64,000 nt of DNA, from NCBI GenBank assembly GCA_910578275.1, contig CAJTPR010000002.1:219319-283318 (forward strand), written 5' to 3'. The number at the start of each line of letters is the position of its first letter. The first letter of the stretch is position 1. The notes under the pieces were generated by a model that made no database searches, was not told the DNA's origin, and was given only the letters and a program-made list of their open reading frames with translations. This document shows positions 53,957-62,794 of the stretch, one piece after another. Made by a program: the position numbers and the translations under genes. This stretch comes from an uncultured Bacteroidales bacterium. GTDB lineage: Bacteria > Bacteroidota > Bacteroidia > Bacteroidales > P3.

Positions 53957-55336
53957 ATGGACACCCCTTGCATGAAACATCCGTATTTCCTGGGCATCGG
54001 CGGCATCGGAATGAGCGCCTTGGCTTGCCATTACTTGCAGGAAGGCTGCAAGGTGACGGGCTACGACCGCGTTTCCACTCCGCTTACCCGGAAATTGGAG
54101 GCCATGGGGGCGCGAATCCACTATGAAGAGAATCCCGCGCTGGTTCCGCCGGATGCCGACGCGGTGATCTATACGCCCGCCGTTCCTGCCACCCACAAGG
54201 AATGGGAGGAGATAAGACGGCGGAAATTGCCTGTTTACAAACGTGCGGAGATACTGGGGATGCTCAGCCGCCGGTACAAGACCTTGGCGGTGGCCGGAAC
54301 GCACGGGAAGACCACCGTTTCGGCCATGCTGGCCTATCTCATGCATGGCAGCATAGGGTGCAACGCCGTGCTGGGCGGCGTGGTCCCGGACTTGGGCGGC
54401 AACTACTTGCACCACCCGCACAGTCCGTTCCTGGTGACGGAGGCCGACGAATACGACCGTTCGTTCTTGCAGCTGCGGCCTTGGTTTTCGGTTGTGACGG
54501 CCTGGGATGCCGACCATCTCGATATTTACGGCGACGTGGAGACCATGCGGGCGGCCTATGTGCAGTTCATGCGCCAGTCACGGCATTTCATCGCGCAAGC
54601 CTCGTTACGCCTGCCGCTTGCACCCGACTATCGCTACGGAACGGAGGAAGCGGTTGCCGCCTTGCAAGACGGCAAGCGGGCTTACGCCTCTTCGGTAGAG
54701 GTGAAGGAACGACGATACGTCTTCGATTACGTCGGGCCCGGAGCCGTCATCAAGGACTTGGCGCTGGCTTGTCCGGGCAGGCACAACGTCGAAAACGCGG
54801 TGGCTGCCATCAGCCTGGCCTTGGAAGCGGGTGTTTCCCCGCAGGAAATACGACGGCTGCTGCCTCTTTTCAAGGGGGTGCGCCGCCGGTTGGAATGTTG
54901 TTGCGTTTTGCCGGACGTGGCCTATTACGACGATTACGCCCATCATCCGGCGGAGATAAGCGCGAGCATCAAGGCCTTGCGCGAGTTTTATCCCGACCAT
55001 CGTCTGGTGGTATTCTTCCAGCCGCATCTGTACAGCCGCACGCGCGATCTGGCGGAGGGTTTCGCCCGAAGCCTGCAAGAAGCGGACGAACTCTGTCTCG
55101 TCGATATATATCCGGCCAGGGAAGCACCGCTTCCGGGTGTTTCCACACGTACGATAGGCGAAAGGATAAGTCGCGTTCCCGTCACTTATGCCGCCAAGGA
55201 GAACGTCTTGGAACAGGTGGAACGCCAATGTGCCGGGAGGCGGGGAAAACTGCTTCTGGCAAGCATGGGCGCGGGTGACATCGACACGTTGGTAGAGCCC
55301 GTCAAGGCCTTCTTGCAGAAAGGAGGCGCGGCATGA
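53957..55336 (+). CDS. murC: UDP-N-acetylmuramate--L-alanine ligase
   Basis: 459 residues from ATG 53957; ATG 53972 is an alternative. Motifs: FLGIGGIGMSALACHYLQEG, VAGTHGKTTVSAMLAYLM (ATP loop), VTEADEYDRSFLQLRPW, TAWDADHLDIYGD, GRHNVENAVAAISLALE and DDYAHHPAEISASIKALRE. All domains are present, unlike murD. It adds L-Ala to UDP-MurNAc. Its stop overlaps the ftsQ start by four bases. Confidence 0.96.
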   Translation: MDTPCMKHPYFLGIGGIGMSALACHYLQEGCKVTGYDRVSTPLTRKLEAMGARIHYEENPALVPPDADAVIYTPAVPATHKEWEEIRRRKLPVYKRAEILGMLSRRYKTLAVAGTHGKTTVSAMLAYLMHGSIGCNAVLGGVVPDLGGNYLHHPHSPFLVTEADEYDRSFLQLRPWFSVVTAWDADHLDIYGDVETMRAAYVQFMRQSRHFIAQASLRLPLAPDYRYGTEEAVAALQDGKRAYASSVEVKERRYVFDYVGPGAVIKDLALACPGRHNVENAVAAISLALEAGVSPQEIRRLLPLFKGVRRRLECCCVLPDVAYYDDYAHHPAEISASIKALREFYPDHRLVVFFQPHLYSRTRDLAEGFARSLQEADELCLVDIYPAREAPLPGVSTRTIGERISRVPVTYAAKENVLEQVERQCAGRRGKLLLASMGAGDIDTLVEPVKAFLQKGGAA

Positions 55337-56142
55337 AAAGGGCGGCGCGCGTCGTCTTGCTTTCGGTCTTGTTCGCTTTCCTGGCGGGCACGGCGATCGT
55401 CATGCTCGGATATTCGGCCGGAAAGCAGCGGGAAATGACGTGCGTGCGGTCGGAGATAAGCATAAGTCGCGGAAACTTCGACGTTTACCTGCAAAACCGT
55501 GACGTGGAAAGGTGGCTCAAGGACCACGGCATCGTCATTGCGGGCAAGAAAAGCAGGGAGGTGAGCACGTCCAACGTGGAGCATGTGCTTTTGCAGAATC
55601 CGTATGTGGCTTCGGCGCAAGTGTACATGACACAGGACGGAACTTGTCACTTGCGTGTGGAACAGCGCAACCCCGTCTTGAAAGTGGCTTGTACCGACGG
55701 GCGGATGTACCAGATAGACCGGAACGGTGTCGAAATGCCCGTGAATACCGACTATGCCGTGCGTCTGCGCGTGGCCAGCGGATATATCCCGTTCGCGCCC
55801 GAATACGGCTTGGACGTCACCGGAATTGCCGACACGTTGCCCCGCGCGGTGTTGAAAAGGCTTTTCGAGATAAACGCGTTCTTGGCGGCGGATCCTTTAT
55901 GGGACGTGCTCTTCGAGCAGATATACGTGACCTATGCGGGCGAATACGAACTGGTGCCCAAGGTGGGCGGCCAATTGGTGAAATTGGGGAAAGTGAAAGA
56001 CCGGAACGACTTGGCCGACAAGATGAAGCGTCTGGAACTCTTTTACAAGAAAGGCGTGAACGCGTGCGGCTGGGAAAAGTATTCGGTATTGAACCTGAAA
56101 TACAGGAACCAGCTTGTAGCGACAAAACGTGTCGATTTTTAG
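55333..56142 (+). CDS. ftsQ: cell division protein FtsQ
   Basis: 269 residues with one N-terminal membrane segment (about 6-28), then a POTRA-like region (EHVLLQNPYVASAQVYMTQD) and the FtsQ beta domain (YRNQLVATKRVDF at the end). The ATGA overlap with murC suggests translational coupling. FtsQ recruits FtsL, the DivIC-type partner and FtsW/FtsI to the septum. Confidence 0.9.
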   Translation: MKRAARVVLLSVLFAFLAGTAIVMLGYSAGKQREMTCVRSEISISRGNFDVYLQNRDVERWLKDHGIVIAGKKSREVSTSNVEHVLLQNPYVASAQVYMTQDGTCHLRVEQRNPVLKVACTDGRMYQIDRNGVEMPVNTDYAVRLRVASGYIPFAPEYGLDVTGIADTLPRAVLKRLFEINAFLAADPLWDVLFEQIYVTYAGEYELVPKVGGQLVKLGKVKDRNDLADKMKRLELFYKKGVNACGWEKYSVLNLKYRNQLVATKRVDF

Positions 56143-56146
56143 ATGA

Positions 56147-56154
56147 TATTTTTG
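56147..56154 (+). promoter_or_regulatory. internal -7 promoter element before ftsA
   Basis: TATTTTTG fits TAnnTTTG, five bases after the ftsQ stop and 24 before ftsA. It would let ftsA and ftsZ be made apart from the upstream genes. Confidence 0.55.
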
Positions 56155-56178
56155 AAAATATATTAAAATTCAAAGGAT

Positions 56179-57600
56179 ATGGAAGCAGATGCGAAACTTC
56201 GGGATTTTCATCCCGATGACGATGTGGACGTGGTGGTAGGGCTCGACATCGGTACGACCAAGGTGGTGGCCATGGTGGGACAGCGCGATCCGGCCACCGG
56301 AAAGATAAGGATACTGGGATACGGGAAAACCGAATCCACCGGCGTGTTGCGCGGCTCGGTCATCAACATAGAAAAGACGGCGGAGGCCGTGAAACGGGCG
56401 GTGGAACAGGCTTCGGCGGCTTCGGACGTGGACATAAACGAGGTGTACGTGGGCATCGCCGGCCAGCATATCCAGAGCGAGATATTGTCGCAAAGCTACG
56501 TGCGTGAGAACGGCGACGCGGTCTTTACCCGCGAGGAACTTGAAAAACGCAAGCTCATCGTGAGCCACAGCCGGGTGGATGCCGGCAGGAAGATCATCCA
56601 TGTCATACCGCGCACTTTCTCGGTAGACGGCGAAGGCGGATTTACCGAAGACAGCATCGTGGGCATGGTAGGTTCCAACATCGGCGAGGAATACAATATC
56701 ATCACCGCCGACACGGTGGCCATGCGCAATATCCAACGAAGCGTGGAAATGGCGGGACTGGATCTGATAGGTTTCATCCTCGAGCCTTTGGTAAGCGCCG
56801 AATCGGTATTGGACGAGAGCGACAAGGAAGCCGGCGTTATTCTCGTGGACGTGGGCGGCGGTACTACCGACGTGGCGATTTTCATGAACGGTATCCTGAC
56901 CCATACGGCGGTGATTCCGTTGGCCGGCAATATCATTTCGGCCGACATCAAGATAGGCTGCAACATCTTGCCCAGGCAGGCGGAAGCCTTGAAGGTGAAA
57001 TTCGGTTCGGCACTGCCCAGCGAAAGCAGCGACGAGCAGATCGTTTCCATTCCCGGACTGAAAGGCAGGACGGCCAAGGAAATCAGCCTCAAGCAACTGG
57101 CAACCATCATAGGGGCGCGGGTGGAAGAGATCTTTACCAGCGTCTCGTGCGAGATAGCCAACTGCCAATGCGACCTCGACCGTTTCATCGGCGGTATCGT
57201 GCTCACGGGCGGCGGTTCCAAGATGAAACATATCAGCCAGGTGTGTGAGTTCCATACGCAATTGGAAACCCGCTTGGGCGTGCCCAAGGAGCATATCACG
57301 CCCGATTCGCCGCAGGAACTGGCCGATCCCATTTACGCCACGGCCATCGGCCTGGTGATTTACGGGGTCCGAAGCGAAGAAGAGAACCGCCGTATCCATT
57401 TCGTGGATGCCCCGCAAGAGGAGAATCCGCGGCCGGGCGAAGCCGTTCCCGAGCCGCCCCTGCCGGCGCGACCGGAAGAGGAACAATCCGAAGAACCGCA
57501 GGAAAAGAAACGGGGATGGTTCGGCAAGAAAGGCGGATTCACGTCCACGACCAAGCTCAAGGACTGGATTGTCGGCATTTTCGACGACAATATCCAGTAG
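56179..57600 (+). CDS. ftsA: cell division protein FtsA
   Basis: 473 residues of the actin-like family: VVVGLDIGTTKVVAMVGQRD (phosphate 1), the SHS2-like 1C insert (RVDAGRKIIHVIPRTFSVDG), GVILVDVGGGTTDVAIFMNG (phosphate 2) and IVLTGGGSKMKHISQVCEFH (adenosine). The C-terminus is Pro/Glu-rich and ends in GGFTSTTKLKDWIVGIFDD, a likely membrane-targeting amphipathic helix. It tethers FtsZ to the membrane. Confidence 0.95.
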   Translation: MEADAKLRDFHPDDDVDVVVGLDIGTTKVVAMVGQRDPATGKIRILGYGKTESTGVLRGSVINIEKTAEAVKRAVEQASAASDVDINEVYVGIAGQHIQSEILSQSYVRENGDAVFTREELEKRKLIVSHSRVDAGRKIIHVIPRTFSVDGEGGFTEDSIVGMVGSNIGEEYNIITADTVAMRNIQRSVEMAGLDLIGFILEPLVSAESVLDESDKEAGVILVDVGGGTTDVAIFMNGILTHTAVIPLAGNIISADIKIGCNILPRQAEALKVKFGSALPSESSDEQIVSIPGLKGRTAKEISLKQLATIIGARVEEIFTSVSCEIANCQCDLDRFIGGIVLTGGGSKMKHISQVCEFHTQLETRLGVPKEHITPDSPQELADPIYATAIGLVIYGVRSEEENRRIHFVDAPQEENPRPGEAVPEPPLPARPEEEQSEEPQEKKRGWFGKKGGFTSTTKLKDWIVGIFDDNIQ

Positions 57601-57607
57601 GTCGCGG

Positions 57608-57629
57608 TATAAACAAGCCCTTGTTTATA
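57608..57629. repeat. 22-bp palindrome between ftsA and ftsZ
   Basis: TATAAACAAG and CTTGTTTATA form a perfect 10-bp inverted repeat with a spacer of two bases. It lies 75 bases before ftsZ. Too short to terminate, it suits a dimeric regulator. Confidence 0.45.
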
Positions 57630-57703
57630 AATCTTGCCGGGACGGGAAGAAACACGGGGCGGGGCGCAGTAATTTTATAAGTTGACATAATACACCTACG
57701 AAT

Positions 57704-59584
57704 ATGAATGAAATGACCAACCAAAGCGGTGATATTCTGAATTTTGTGCTTCCCAAGGAGCAGTCTTCCTACATCAAGGTGATCGGTGTGGGCGGAGGTG
57801 GCGGCAACGCGGTGAACCACATGTACCGTGCCGGTATCAAAGGTGTCGATTTCATCGTTTGCAATACCGATGCCCAGGCGTTGGAAGGCAGCCCCGTTCC
57901 GGTGAAGATCCATCTGGGAAAAGGCCTGGGTGCGGGCAACGTGCCGGATGTGGCCAAGGCGGCGGCCGAGGAAAAGAGAGATGAGATCAGGGAGAACATA
58001 AAGGATTCCCGCATGTTGTTCATCGCCGCCGGCATGGGCGGCGGCACGGGAACCGGCGCCGCGCCCGTGGTGGCCTCCATCGCCAAGGAAATAGAATTGA
58101 ACGACGACGAGGTTTCCAGCATCCTCACGGTGGCCATCGTCACCACGCCCTTTACGTTCGAGGGGCGCAAGCGTATCGAGCAGGCCAAGTTGGGCATCGC
58201 CGAACTGCGCAAGCATGTGGATGCCATCCTGGTCATCAACAACGACAAGTTGCGCGAGTTCGGAAAAATGACGCTCAACGAGGCTTTCGCCATGGCCGAC
58301 AACGTGCTGACCACGGCTGCCAAGGGCATTTCCGAGATCATCACCGTCCGTTCCTACGTGCAAATCGACTTCAAGGACGTGAACACGGTGATGCAGAACA
58401 GCGGCGTGGCGTTGATGGGCTTCGGCACGGCCGACGGCGAGGCGCGCGCCAAGGACGCGGTGATGATGGCGATGGATTCGCCCTTGTTGAACGACAACAG
58501 CATCGAAGGAGCCAAGAACATGCTGCTTTACCTGGGTTACAGTTCCCAGTCGCCTCTGTGCATGGATGAGATAGAAACCATCACCAACTCCATCCTGGAA
58601 AAAGCCGGCGACGGCGTGGACCTGATTTGGGGCGCGGGGGAAGACGATACCCTGGGCGGCAACCTGAACATCACCCTGATCGCTACCGGCTTTACCGAAC
58701 GCAGGGCCTTGGGTGAACGCGAAATCAAGCATTATACGTTGGAAGAAGGCGCGCACAAGGAAGAGAAAGCGCCTGAGGCGAAGGCGCCCGTCCTTGCGGA
58801 AAGGACTCCGGAAAAAGCACCGGAGCAAGTGCCCGGGAAAGTGCAGGAAGCGGTGGCACCCGCCGCGCCGGCAAGGCGCACGGTGGCCGTCTTGGACTTG
58901 GACATGGAGGAGGAAGAACCCGTTTTCAAGGAAGAAACCCCGCAAAAGGAAGTTCCTTTTCTCGATTTCGAATTGCCCAAGCCTTCGGAGGAAGAACCCC
59001 GGCAGCAGCCGGTACCGGCACAGGAAGATACGGTGTCCGGAAACGTGGCCGAAGAAGCCGACAACTGGTTCAACCAATTCAGCGGAACGCAGGAAGCCCC
59101 CGCGCCCGTCGACGACAAGATGCCGGAAAACTTCGGAACGCCCGTCATGGTTCAGCCCGAAGTGCAGGAAACACGTATGGACATGGAAGAAGGCACCTTG
59201 TTTTCTTCTTTGGAAAGAACGGTTGCCGGACAACAGATGAACGGTGCGGCGCAAGGCGTCGTGGAACAGGCACCCGCGGTGGAAGTGGCCGCTCCCGCTC
59301 CTGTGGATCATCTCGCCCCGAGGGAAACGGTGGCCGACGGCTTGTTGCGCGGACGTTGCGCGGCCACGACCGAACGTATGCAACGTTTGCGTGAGTTTTC
59401 GGGACTTATCCGTACCCCCCAAGGACTTCGCAAGATAGAGGAAGTTCCTGCCTACATGCGGCAGAACATCGCCATCGATCCGGTTGTTCCCTCTTCGGTT
59501 TCGGAGGTGAACCGCAATACGATAGGCAAGGATGGCAGCGTGAACTACAACACCCCTCCGTTCCTCACCGATCAGGCCGACTAA
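57704..59584 (+). CDS. ftsZ: cell division protein FtsZ with long disordered linker
   Basis: 626 residues, well above the 430-460 of most Bacteroidales. GTPase domain up to about residue 340: VIGVGGGGGNAVNHMYRAGI, AAGMGGGTGTGAAPVVASIA (tubulin signature), NNDKLREFGKMTLNEAF, and IDFKDVNTVMQNSGVALMGF. Then a Pro/Glu/Ala-rich linker of about 230 residues. The conserved FtsA-binding peptide KIEEVPAYMRQN is at 577-588, followed by a tail (PSSVSEVNRNTI) that is the Bacteroidetes type. It forms the Z ring. It ends at a terminator. Confidence 0.96.
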   Translation: MNEMTNQSGDILNFVLPKEQSSYIKVIGVGGGGGNAVNHMYRAGIKGVDFIVCNTDAQALEGSPVPVKIHLGKGLGAGNVPDVAKAAAEEKRDEIRENIKDSRMLFIAAGMGGGTGTGAAPVVASIAKEIELNDDEVSSILTVAIVTTPFTFEGRKRIEQAKLGIAELRKHVDAILVINNDKLREFGKMTLNEAFAMADNVLTTAAKGISEIITVRSYVQIDFKDVNTVMQNSGVALMGFGTADGEARAKDAVMMAMDSPLLNDNSIEGAKNMLLYLGYSSQSPLCMDEIETITNSILEKAGDGVDLIWGAGEDDTLGGNLNITLIATGFTERRALGEREIKHYTLEEGAHKEEKAPEAKAPVLAERTPEKAPEQVPGKVQEAVAPAAPARRTVAVLDLDMEEEEPVFKEETPQKEVPFLDFELPKPSEEEPRQQPVPAQEDTVSGNVAEEADNWFNQFSGTQEAPAPVDDKMPENFGTPVMVQPEVQETRMDMEEGTLFSSLERTVAGQQMNGAAQGVVEQAPAVEVAAPAPVDHLAPRETVADGLLRGRCAATTERMQRLREFSGLIRTPQGLRKIEEVPAYMRQNIAIDPVVPSSVSEVNRNTIGKDGSVNYNTPPFLTDQAD

Positions 59585-59605
59585 GCCGTCTCGAACCGAT
59601 TTCGG

Positions 59606-59642
59606 AAAGGTCCCGTGAAATTCCTCACGGGACCTTTTTTTT
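59606..59642. terminator. bidirectional terminator between ftsZ and the amidase gene
   Basis: A 13-bp perfect stem (59606-59618 with 59625-59637) flanked by A on one side and T8 on the other, which serves both convergent genes. The T run reaches the stop codon of the amidase gene. Confidence 0.9.
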
Positions 59643-60085
59643 CATAGGTTCCGGTATTCCGTCCTTGCATCGAAGCACGGACACTCCTTGATATACTCGT
59701 CCGGGCTTATCTTCCCGTCATGGTTCTTGTCGGGCGAAAAGTCGCGGTGTCCTTGTATGACGGCCGTCGGATAACGTTCCTTGAGTTGTTCGAGCAGGAA
59801 ATACAAGGATGCCTTCTGGGCTTCGGTGCGGTTGTCCGCGGCTTTGCCGTCGACGATGCCGCCCACGTAGGCCACGTTTATCAGTTCATGGTTGAACCCT
59901 TTCACGCCGTTGCTGGCCTTGCTTTCGTCCAGCAACTGTTCCACTTTTCCCGACGGCATCACCACGTAATGGTATCCGGGGCTTTTCCAGCCTAATGCGC
60001 TCCAATGCCTTCTCAGGCCGGTTACGCTCGTGCTTCCTTGCACGGTGGCCGTGCAATGCACGGCGATGTACTTTATGGTTCTCAT
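59642..60085 (-). CDS. N-acetylmuramoyl-L-alanine amidase (amidase_2), probable endolysin
   Basis: 147 residues from ATG at 60085 (MRTIKYIAVHCTATVQGSTS); a start at 60109 is less likely. TIKYIAVHCTAT and YHYVVMPSGKVEQLL mark an amidase_2 (PGRP-like) domain, with ELINVAYVGGIVDGK and VIQGHRDFSPDKNHDG; the last is the HRD plus zinc ligand region. There is no signal peptide, which fits a phage-type endolysin released by a holin. It cuts the bond between MurNAc and L-Ala. It lies divergent from the tail gene operon. Confidence 0.9.
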   Translation of the reverse strand: MRTIKYIAVHCTATVQGSTSVTGLRRHWSALGWKSPGYHYVVMPSGKVEQLLDESKASNGVKGFNHELINVAYVGGIVDGKAADNRTEAQKASLYFLLEQLKERYPTAVIQGHRDFSPDKNHDGKISPDEYIKECPCFDARTEYRNL

Positions 60086-60187
60086 TATTTGTGATATTTT
60101 AATTTGCAAAACTCAATATAAGTTATGTAATTAAAAAAAATATTTATCATTTTCGACACTTTTTTTGCATGGAATTTTCCGCCTCCA

Positions 60188-60195
60188 TACTTTTG
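60188..60195 (+). promoter_or_regulatory. -7 promoter element for the tail module
   Basis: TACTTTTG fits TAnnTTTG, the host form, 23 bases before ATG 60218. It seems to be the sole promoter of the tail gene run in this window. Confidence 0.65.
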
Positions 60196-60217
60196 CCCCA
60201 TCGAAACGACAAAAGAG

Positions 60218-60598
60218 ATGAAAGAAATCCTGCTTCAGATAGGCGTTCCGTTTGCCACGGCTTTCCTTGGAGGATTTGCCGGATGGTTTTTCAAAAGGAA
60301 ACGCTTCGAGATAGAAAACCGGGGCCTTGCCACTACCAACCACAGGCAAGACATCACCAACATAGATGCCGCCGTCGATACGTGGCGGAAAGTGGTGGAC
60401 AACCTGGAAGAACAGATTGCGCGATTGCTGGAGCAACGCCAGAGAGACAGCCTCCAGATCTCGGAACTGTCGAGGGAGGTGTTGAGCTTGCGCAACGAGG
60501 TGCTTTGCCTGCAAAGCAAATTGGAGAAACAGACCGGAAATCTGGAAAAGATAGCACGTTATGAAAGGTTGCTTGGCGAAAACGGCATTGCTCGTTAG
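60218..60598 (+). CDS. small membrane protein with coiled coil, holin-like
   Basis: 126 residues: one N-terminal membrane segment (about 6-25, GVPFATAFLGGFAGWFF) followed by KRKR and a coiled coil (about 50-110, heptads in NLEEQIARLLEQRQRDSLQI). Small one-segment proteins at this place in Bacteroides phage genomes are usually labelled holin or inner-membrane lysis proteins. Its job in releasing the amidase is an inference. The next gene overlaps its end by 38 bases. Confidence 0.65.
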   Translation: MKEILLQIGVPFATAFLGGFAGWFFKRKRFEIENRGLATTNHRQDITNIDAAVDTWRKVVDNLEEQIARLLEQRQRDSLQISELSREVLSLRNEVLCLQSKLEKQTGNLEKIARYERLLGENGIAR

Positions 60599-60977
60599 TT
60601 TTTCGGCCGGCTTGGCGGCATGCCGGACGGTGGTGCCTGTCACGGGTCATGAAAACCACGGGCATCTTGAACAACGATGGCATGCGGGAACCGACAGCGT
60701 GCTGGTTTATGTGCGCGACAGCGTGCGGATATATGAAAAGGGCGACACCTTGCGCATCGAACATTGGCGTGAACGTTATCGCGACCGTCTGCACGTGCGG
60801 ACCGACAGCATTCATGTGCGCGACAGCATTTACCGGCAAGTTCCGGTCATGGTGGCCAAGCCGTTGACTGCGTGGCAGGAATTTTTGATGAAAACGGGCA
60901 TGTTCGGCCTGCTTGCCTTGGCCGCCACGGCGGCGGTATTCCTTGGGCGGCTGGCAATAAGAAAGACCTTAAGGTAA
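60561..60977 (+). CDS. spanin-like lipoprotein with C-terminal membrane segment
   Basis: 138 residues. N-terminal lipobox LAAC with Cys-21, a charged mid-section (RDSVRIYEKGDTLRIEHWRE) of about 85 residues, and a C-terminal membrane segment (about 112-130, MFGLLALAATAAVFLGR) ending in a basic tail. This layout, anchored in both membranes, is that of a unimolecular spanin (u-spanin) such as phage T1 gp11, which merges inner and outer membranes during lysis. Sequence similarity to known spanins is not claimed. It overlaps the upstream gene. Confidence 0.7.
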   Translation: MKGCLAKTALLVSFSAGLAACRTVVPVTGHENHGHLEQRWHAGTDSVLVYVRDSVRIYEKGDTLRIEHWRERYRDRLHVRTDSIHVRDSIYRQVPVMVAKPLTAWQEFLMKTGMFGLLALAATAAVFLGRLAIRKTLR

Positions 60978-61013
60978 TACAATATAATATTAACAATTAA
61001 AAAAAACAAAAAA

Positions 61014-62243
61014 ATGGCATTACCAGGAGTAAGCATTGAAATCGGCAGCGGCGGCCTCGGCCGCGTTGCCGCCACCAGCGATGGTGTGGCCGGATTGATC
61101 CTTACCGGCCGGGCAACTTATGAAAAGGATACCAACGAATCGGGCGTCAAGTATGATGAACGCTACCAGATTTCGAGTCTCAACGACTTGAACGCCTTGG
61201 GCATCACGATGGCCAACAATCCCTTGGCCGCCCACGAGGTGCAGTCTTTCTACGCCCAGGCGGGCGAAGGTTCCGAGCTTCACCTCATGTTGGTAGCGGA
61301 AGGTACTCGTTTGAGCGAAATGGTGACCTCCACCGCCGAACGCCAAAGTCCTTTGGCCAAGCTTGTCGAAAGCGCGGGTGGCAGAATCCGTATCGTGGGT
61401 ATCAACCGTCTGGCACAACCGGAGGAAGAAGAGAACAATGAACAAGGCATCGACGAAGACGCGATTATCGCCGCCCAGGCCGCCCAGGATTGCGCGGAAA
61501 GTTTCGCGTCGAGGATCATGCCGGTCAGGATCTTCCTTCCTGCCGAACGATGGAAGCAAGGCGGCTCATGGAAACCCTCGGGGGCGAGTTTCAACCGCGT
61601 GGCCATGGTTCTGGCTTCCGATTACGAGTGCCGACGCGAAAAGGAAGACGGCGCGACGGAAAATCCGCAATATCCGGCCGCCATCGGCTTGGTGTTGGGA
61701 CGTGCCGCCAAGGCCGAACCCCAGCAGGATCTGGGACGTGTGAAATTCGGAAGCATCGCCGCCCAAGGTTATTTCACCGACGGCACGGATTTTCTTGAAA
61801 AGCAAGGAGAAGCAGAAGCATTGAATGATGCCGGCTACATCTTTTTCATGAACTATCCCGGCAAGAACGGATGTTACCTGAACGGTTGTCCCATGGCCAC
61901 ATCGCCTTCCGACGATTACGCCACGCTCAACAACGGCCGCATCATGGACAAGGCCGTGTGCATAGCCTACGACACCTACATTTCCGAAATCATGGACAAT
62001 GTGCAAGTGGGCGAAGACGGCAAGTTGCCCAGCGGCGTGTGCACCTCGTTCGAGTCGATGATCGAGAACGCCGTGGCTTCGCTCATGGACGGGCAGATCA
62101 GTTCGTTCAAGGCCTATGTGGATCCGGAACAGAACATCCTTTCCACTTCCAAGCTGACGGTGGAATGCCGCATCGTTCCCTTGGGCGTCTTGAAGAATAT
62201 CCGTGTGACGCTTGCGTTCAGTAACCCGGCATTGGAAAAATAA
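61014..62243 (+). CDS. contractile tail sheath protein (DUF2586-like)
   Basis: 409 residues. The start ALPGVSIEIGSGGLGRVAAT and DGVAGLILTGRATYEK match the DUF2586 sheath family seen in Bacteroides Mu-like phages. The rest is a mixed alpha/beta core ending in LTVECRIVPLGVLKNIRVTL and AFSNP, as in sheath C-terminal domains that form the strand exchange mesh. It would build the outer sheath of a contractile tail. It is the first structural gene after the lysis genes. Confidence 0.85.
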   Translation: MALPGVSIEIGSGGLGRVAATSDGVAGLILTGRATYEKDTNESGVKYDERYQISSLNDLNALGITMANNPLAAHEVQSFYAQAGEGSELHLMLVAEGTRLSEMVTSTAERQSPLAKLVESAGGRIRIVGINRLAQPEEEENNEQGIDEDAIIAAQAAQDCAESFASRIMPVRIFLPAERWKQGGSWKPSGASFNRVAMVLASDYECRREKEDGATENPQYPAAIGLVLGRAAKAEPQQDLGRVKFGSIAAQGYFTDGTDFLEKQGEAEALNDAGYIFFMNYPGKNGCYLNGCPMATSPSDDYATLNNGRIMDKAVCIAYDTYISEIMDNVQVGEDGKLPSGVCTSFESMIENAVASLMDGQISSFKAYVDPEQNILSTSKLTVECRIVPLGVLKNIRVTLAFSNPALEK

Positions 62244-62272
62244 CAATCAATAACCTGTAAAAACATAAGAAA

Positions 62273-62695
62273 ATGGCATTCAACAGTAAGGAATACAGCT
62301 ATTGCGACGTGCAGGCCACGATCCTGGGAAGGCCCCTGGCAGGCTTGCGCGGCATCGAGTACACGGCAAAGAAGTCGAAAGAGGCCTTGTTCGGCGCGGG
62401 GGTGAATCCCAAGAGCATCCAGCACGGCAAGCGCGAGTATGAAGGCACGTTGACCGTATTGCAGAGCGAATTGGAAGCGCTTAACCGCGCGGCCAAGGAG
62501 TCGGGTCAGGTCGATTGTCTCGACTTGGAGTTCGATATCGTGGTGACGTACACCTCCGAGGGTATGATTACCACCGATATTATCCGTTGCGCTTCGATTA
62601 CCGAATTTCCCAAAGGTATGAAAGAAGGCGACCTCAACAGCGAACACGCCCTGCCTTTCATCGCGTTGGGCGTCGATACCAACGTCACCGCCTGA
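62273..62695 (+). CDS. tail tube protein
   Basis: 140 residues, the size of phage tube proteins (P2 FII-like). MAFNSKEYSYCDVQATILGR begins a fold of strands with one helix (ELEALNRAAKESG) and a C-terminal half of strands (LEFDIVVTYTSEGMITTDII, SITEFPKGMKEGDLN). The position directly after the sheath gene is that of the tube gene. The tube is the inner channel on which the sheath contracts. Confidence 0.8.
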   Translation: MAFNSKEYSYCDVQATILGRPLAGLRGIEYTAKKSKEALFGAGVNPKSIQHGKREYEGTLTVLQSELEALNRAAKESGQVDCLDLEFDIVVTYTSEGMITTDIIRCASITEFPKGMKEGDLNSEHALPFIALGVDTNVTA

Positions 62696-62714
62696 TCCTT
62701 TGTCACGACTGGGA

Positions 62715-62742
62715 GCGGAAGCCGGGCTTGCCTGGCTTCCGC
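62715..62742 (+). promoter_or_regulatory. hairpin between tube and chaperone genes
   Basis: GCGGAAGCC (62715-62723) and GGCTTCCGC (62734-62742) form a stem that extends to 12 bp with one G-U pair. There is no T run nearby. It may weaken downstream expression or protect the sheath-tube mRNA. Confidence 0.45.
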
Positions 62743-62794
62743 CGGGGCGTGGAGGGAGTGAAAACGATTTTTTAATACGATAAGACTTTTGGAT

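Noticed and set aside
62696..62794. Terminator between tail tube and chaperone genes
   Set aside because: The hairpin is not followed by a T run; genes downstream belong to the same module.
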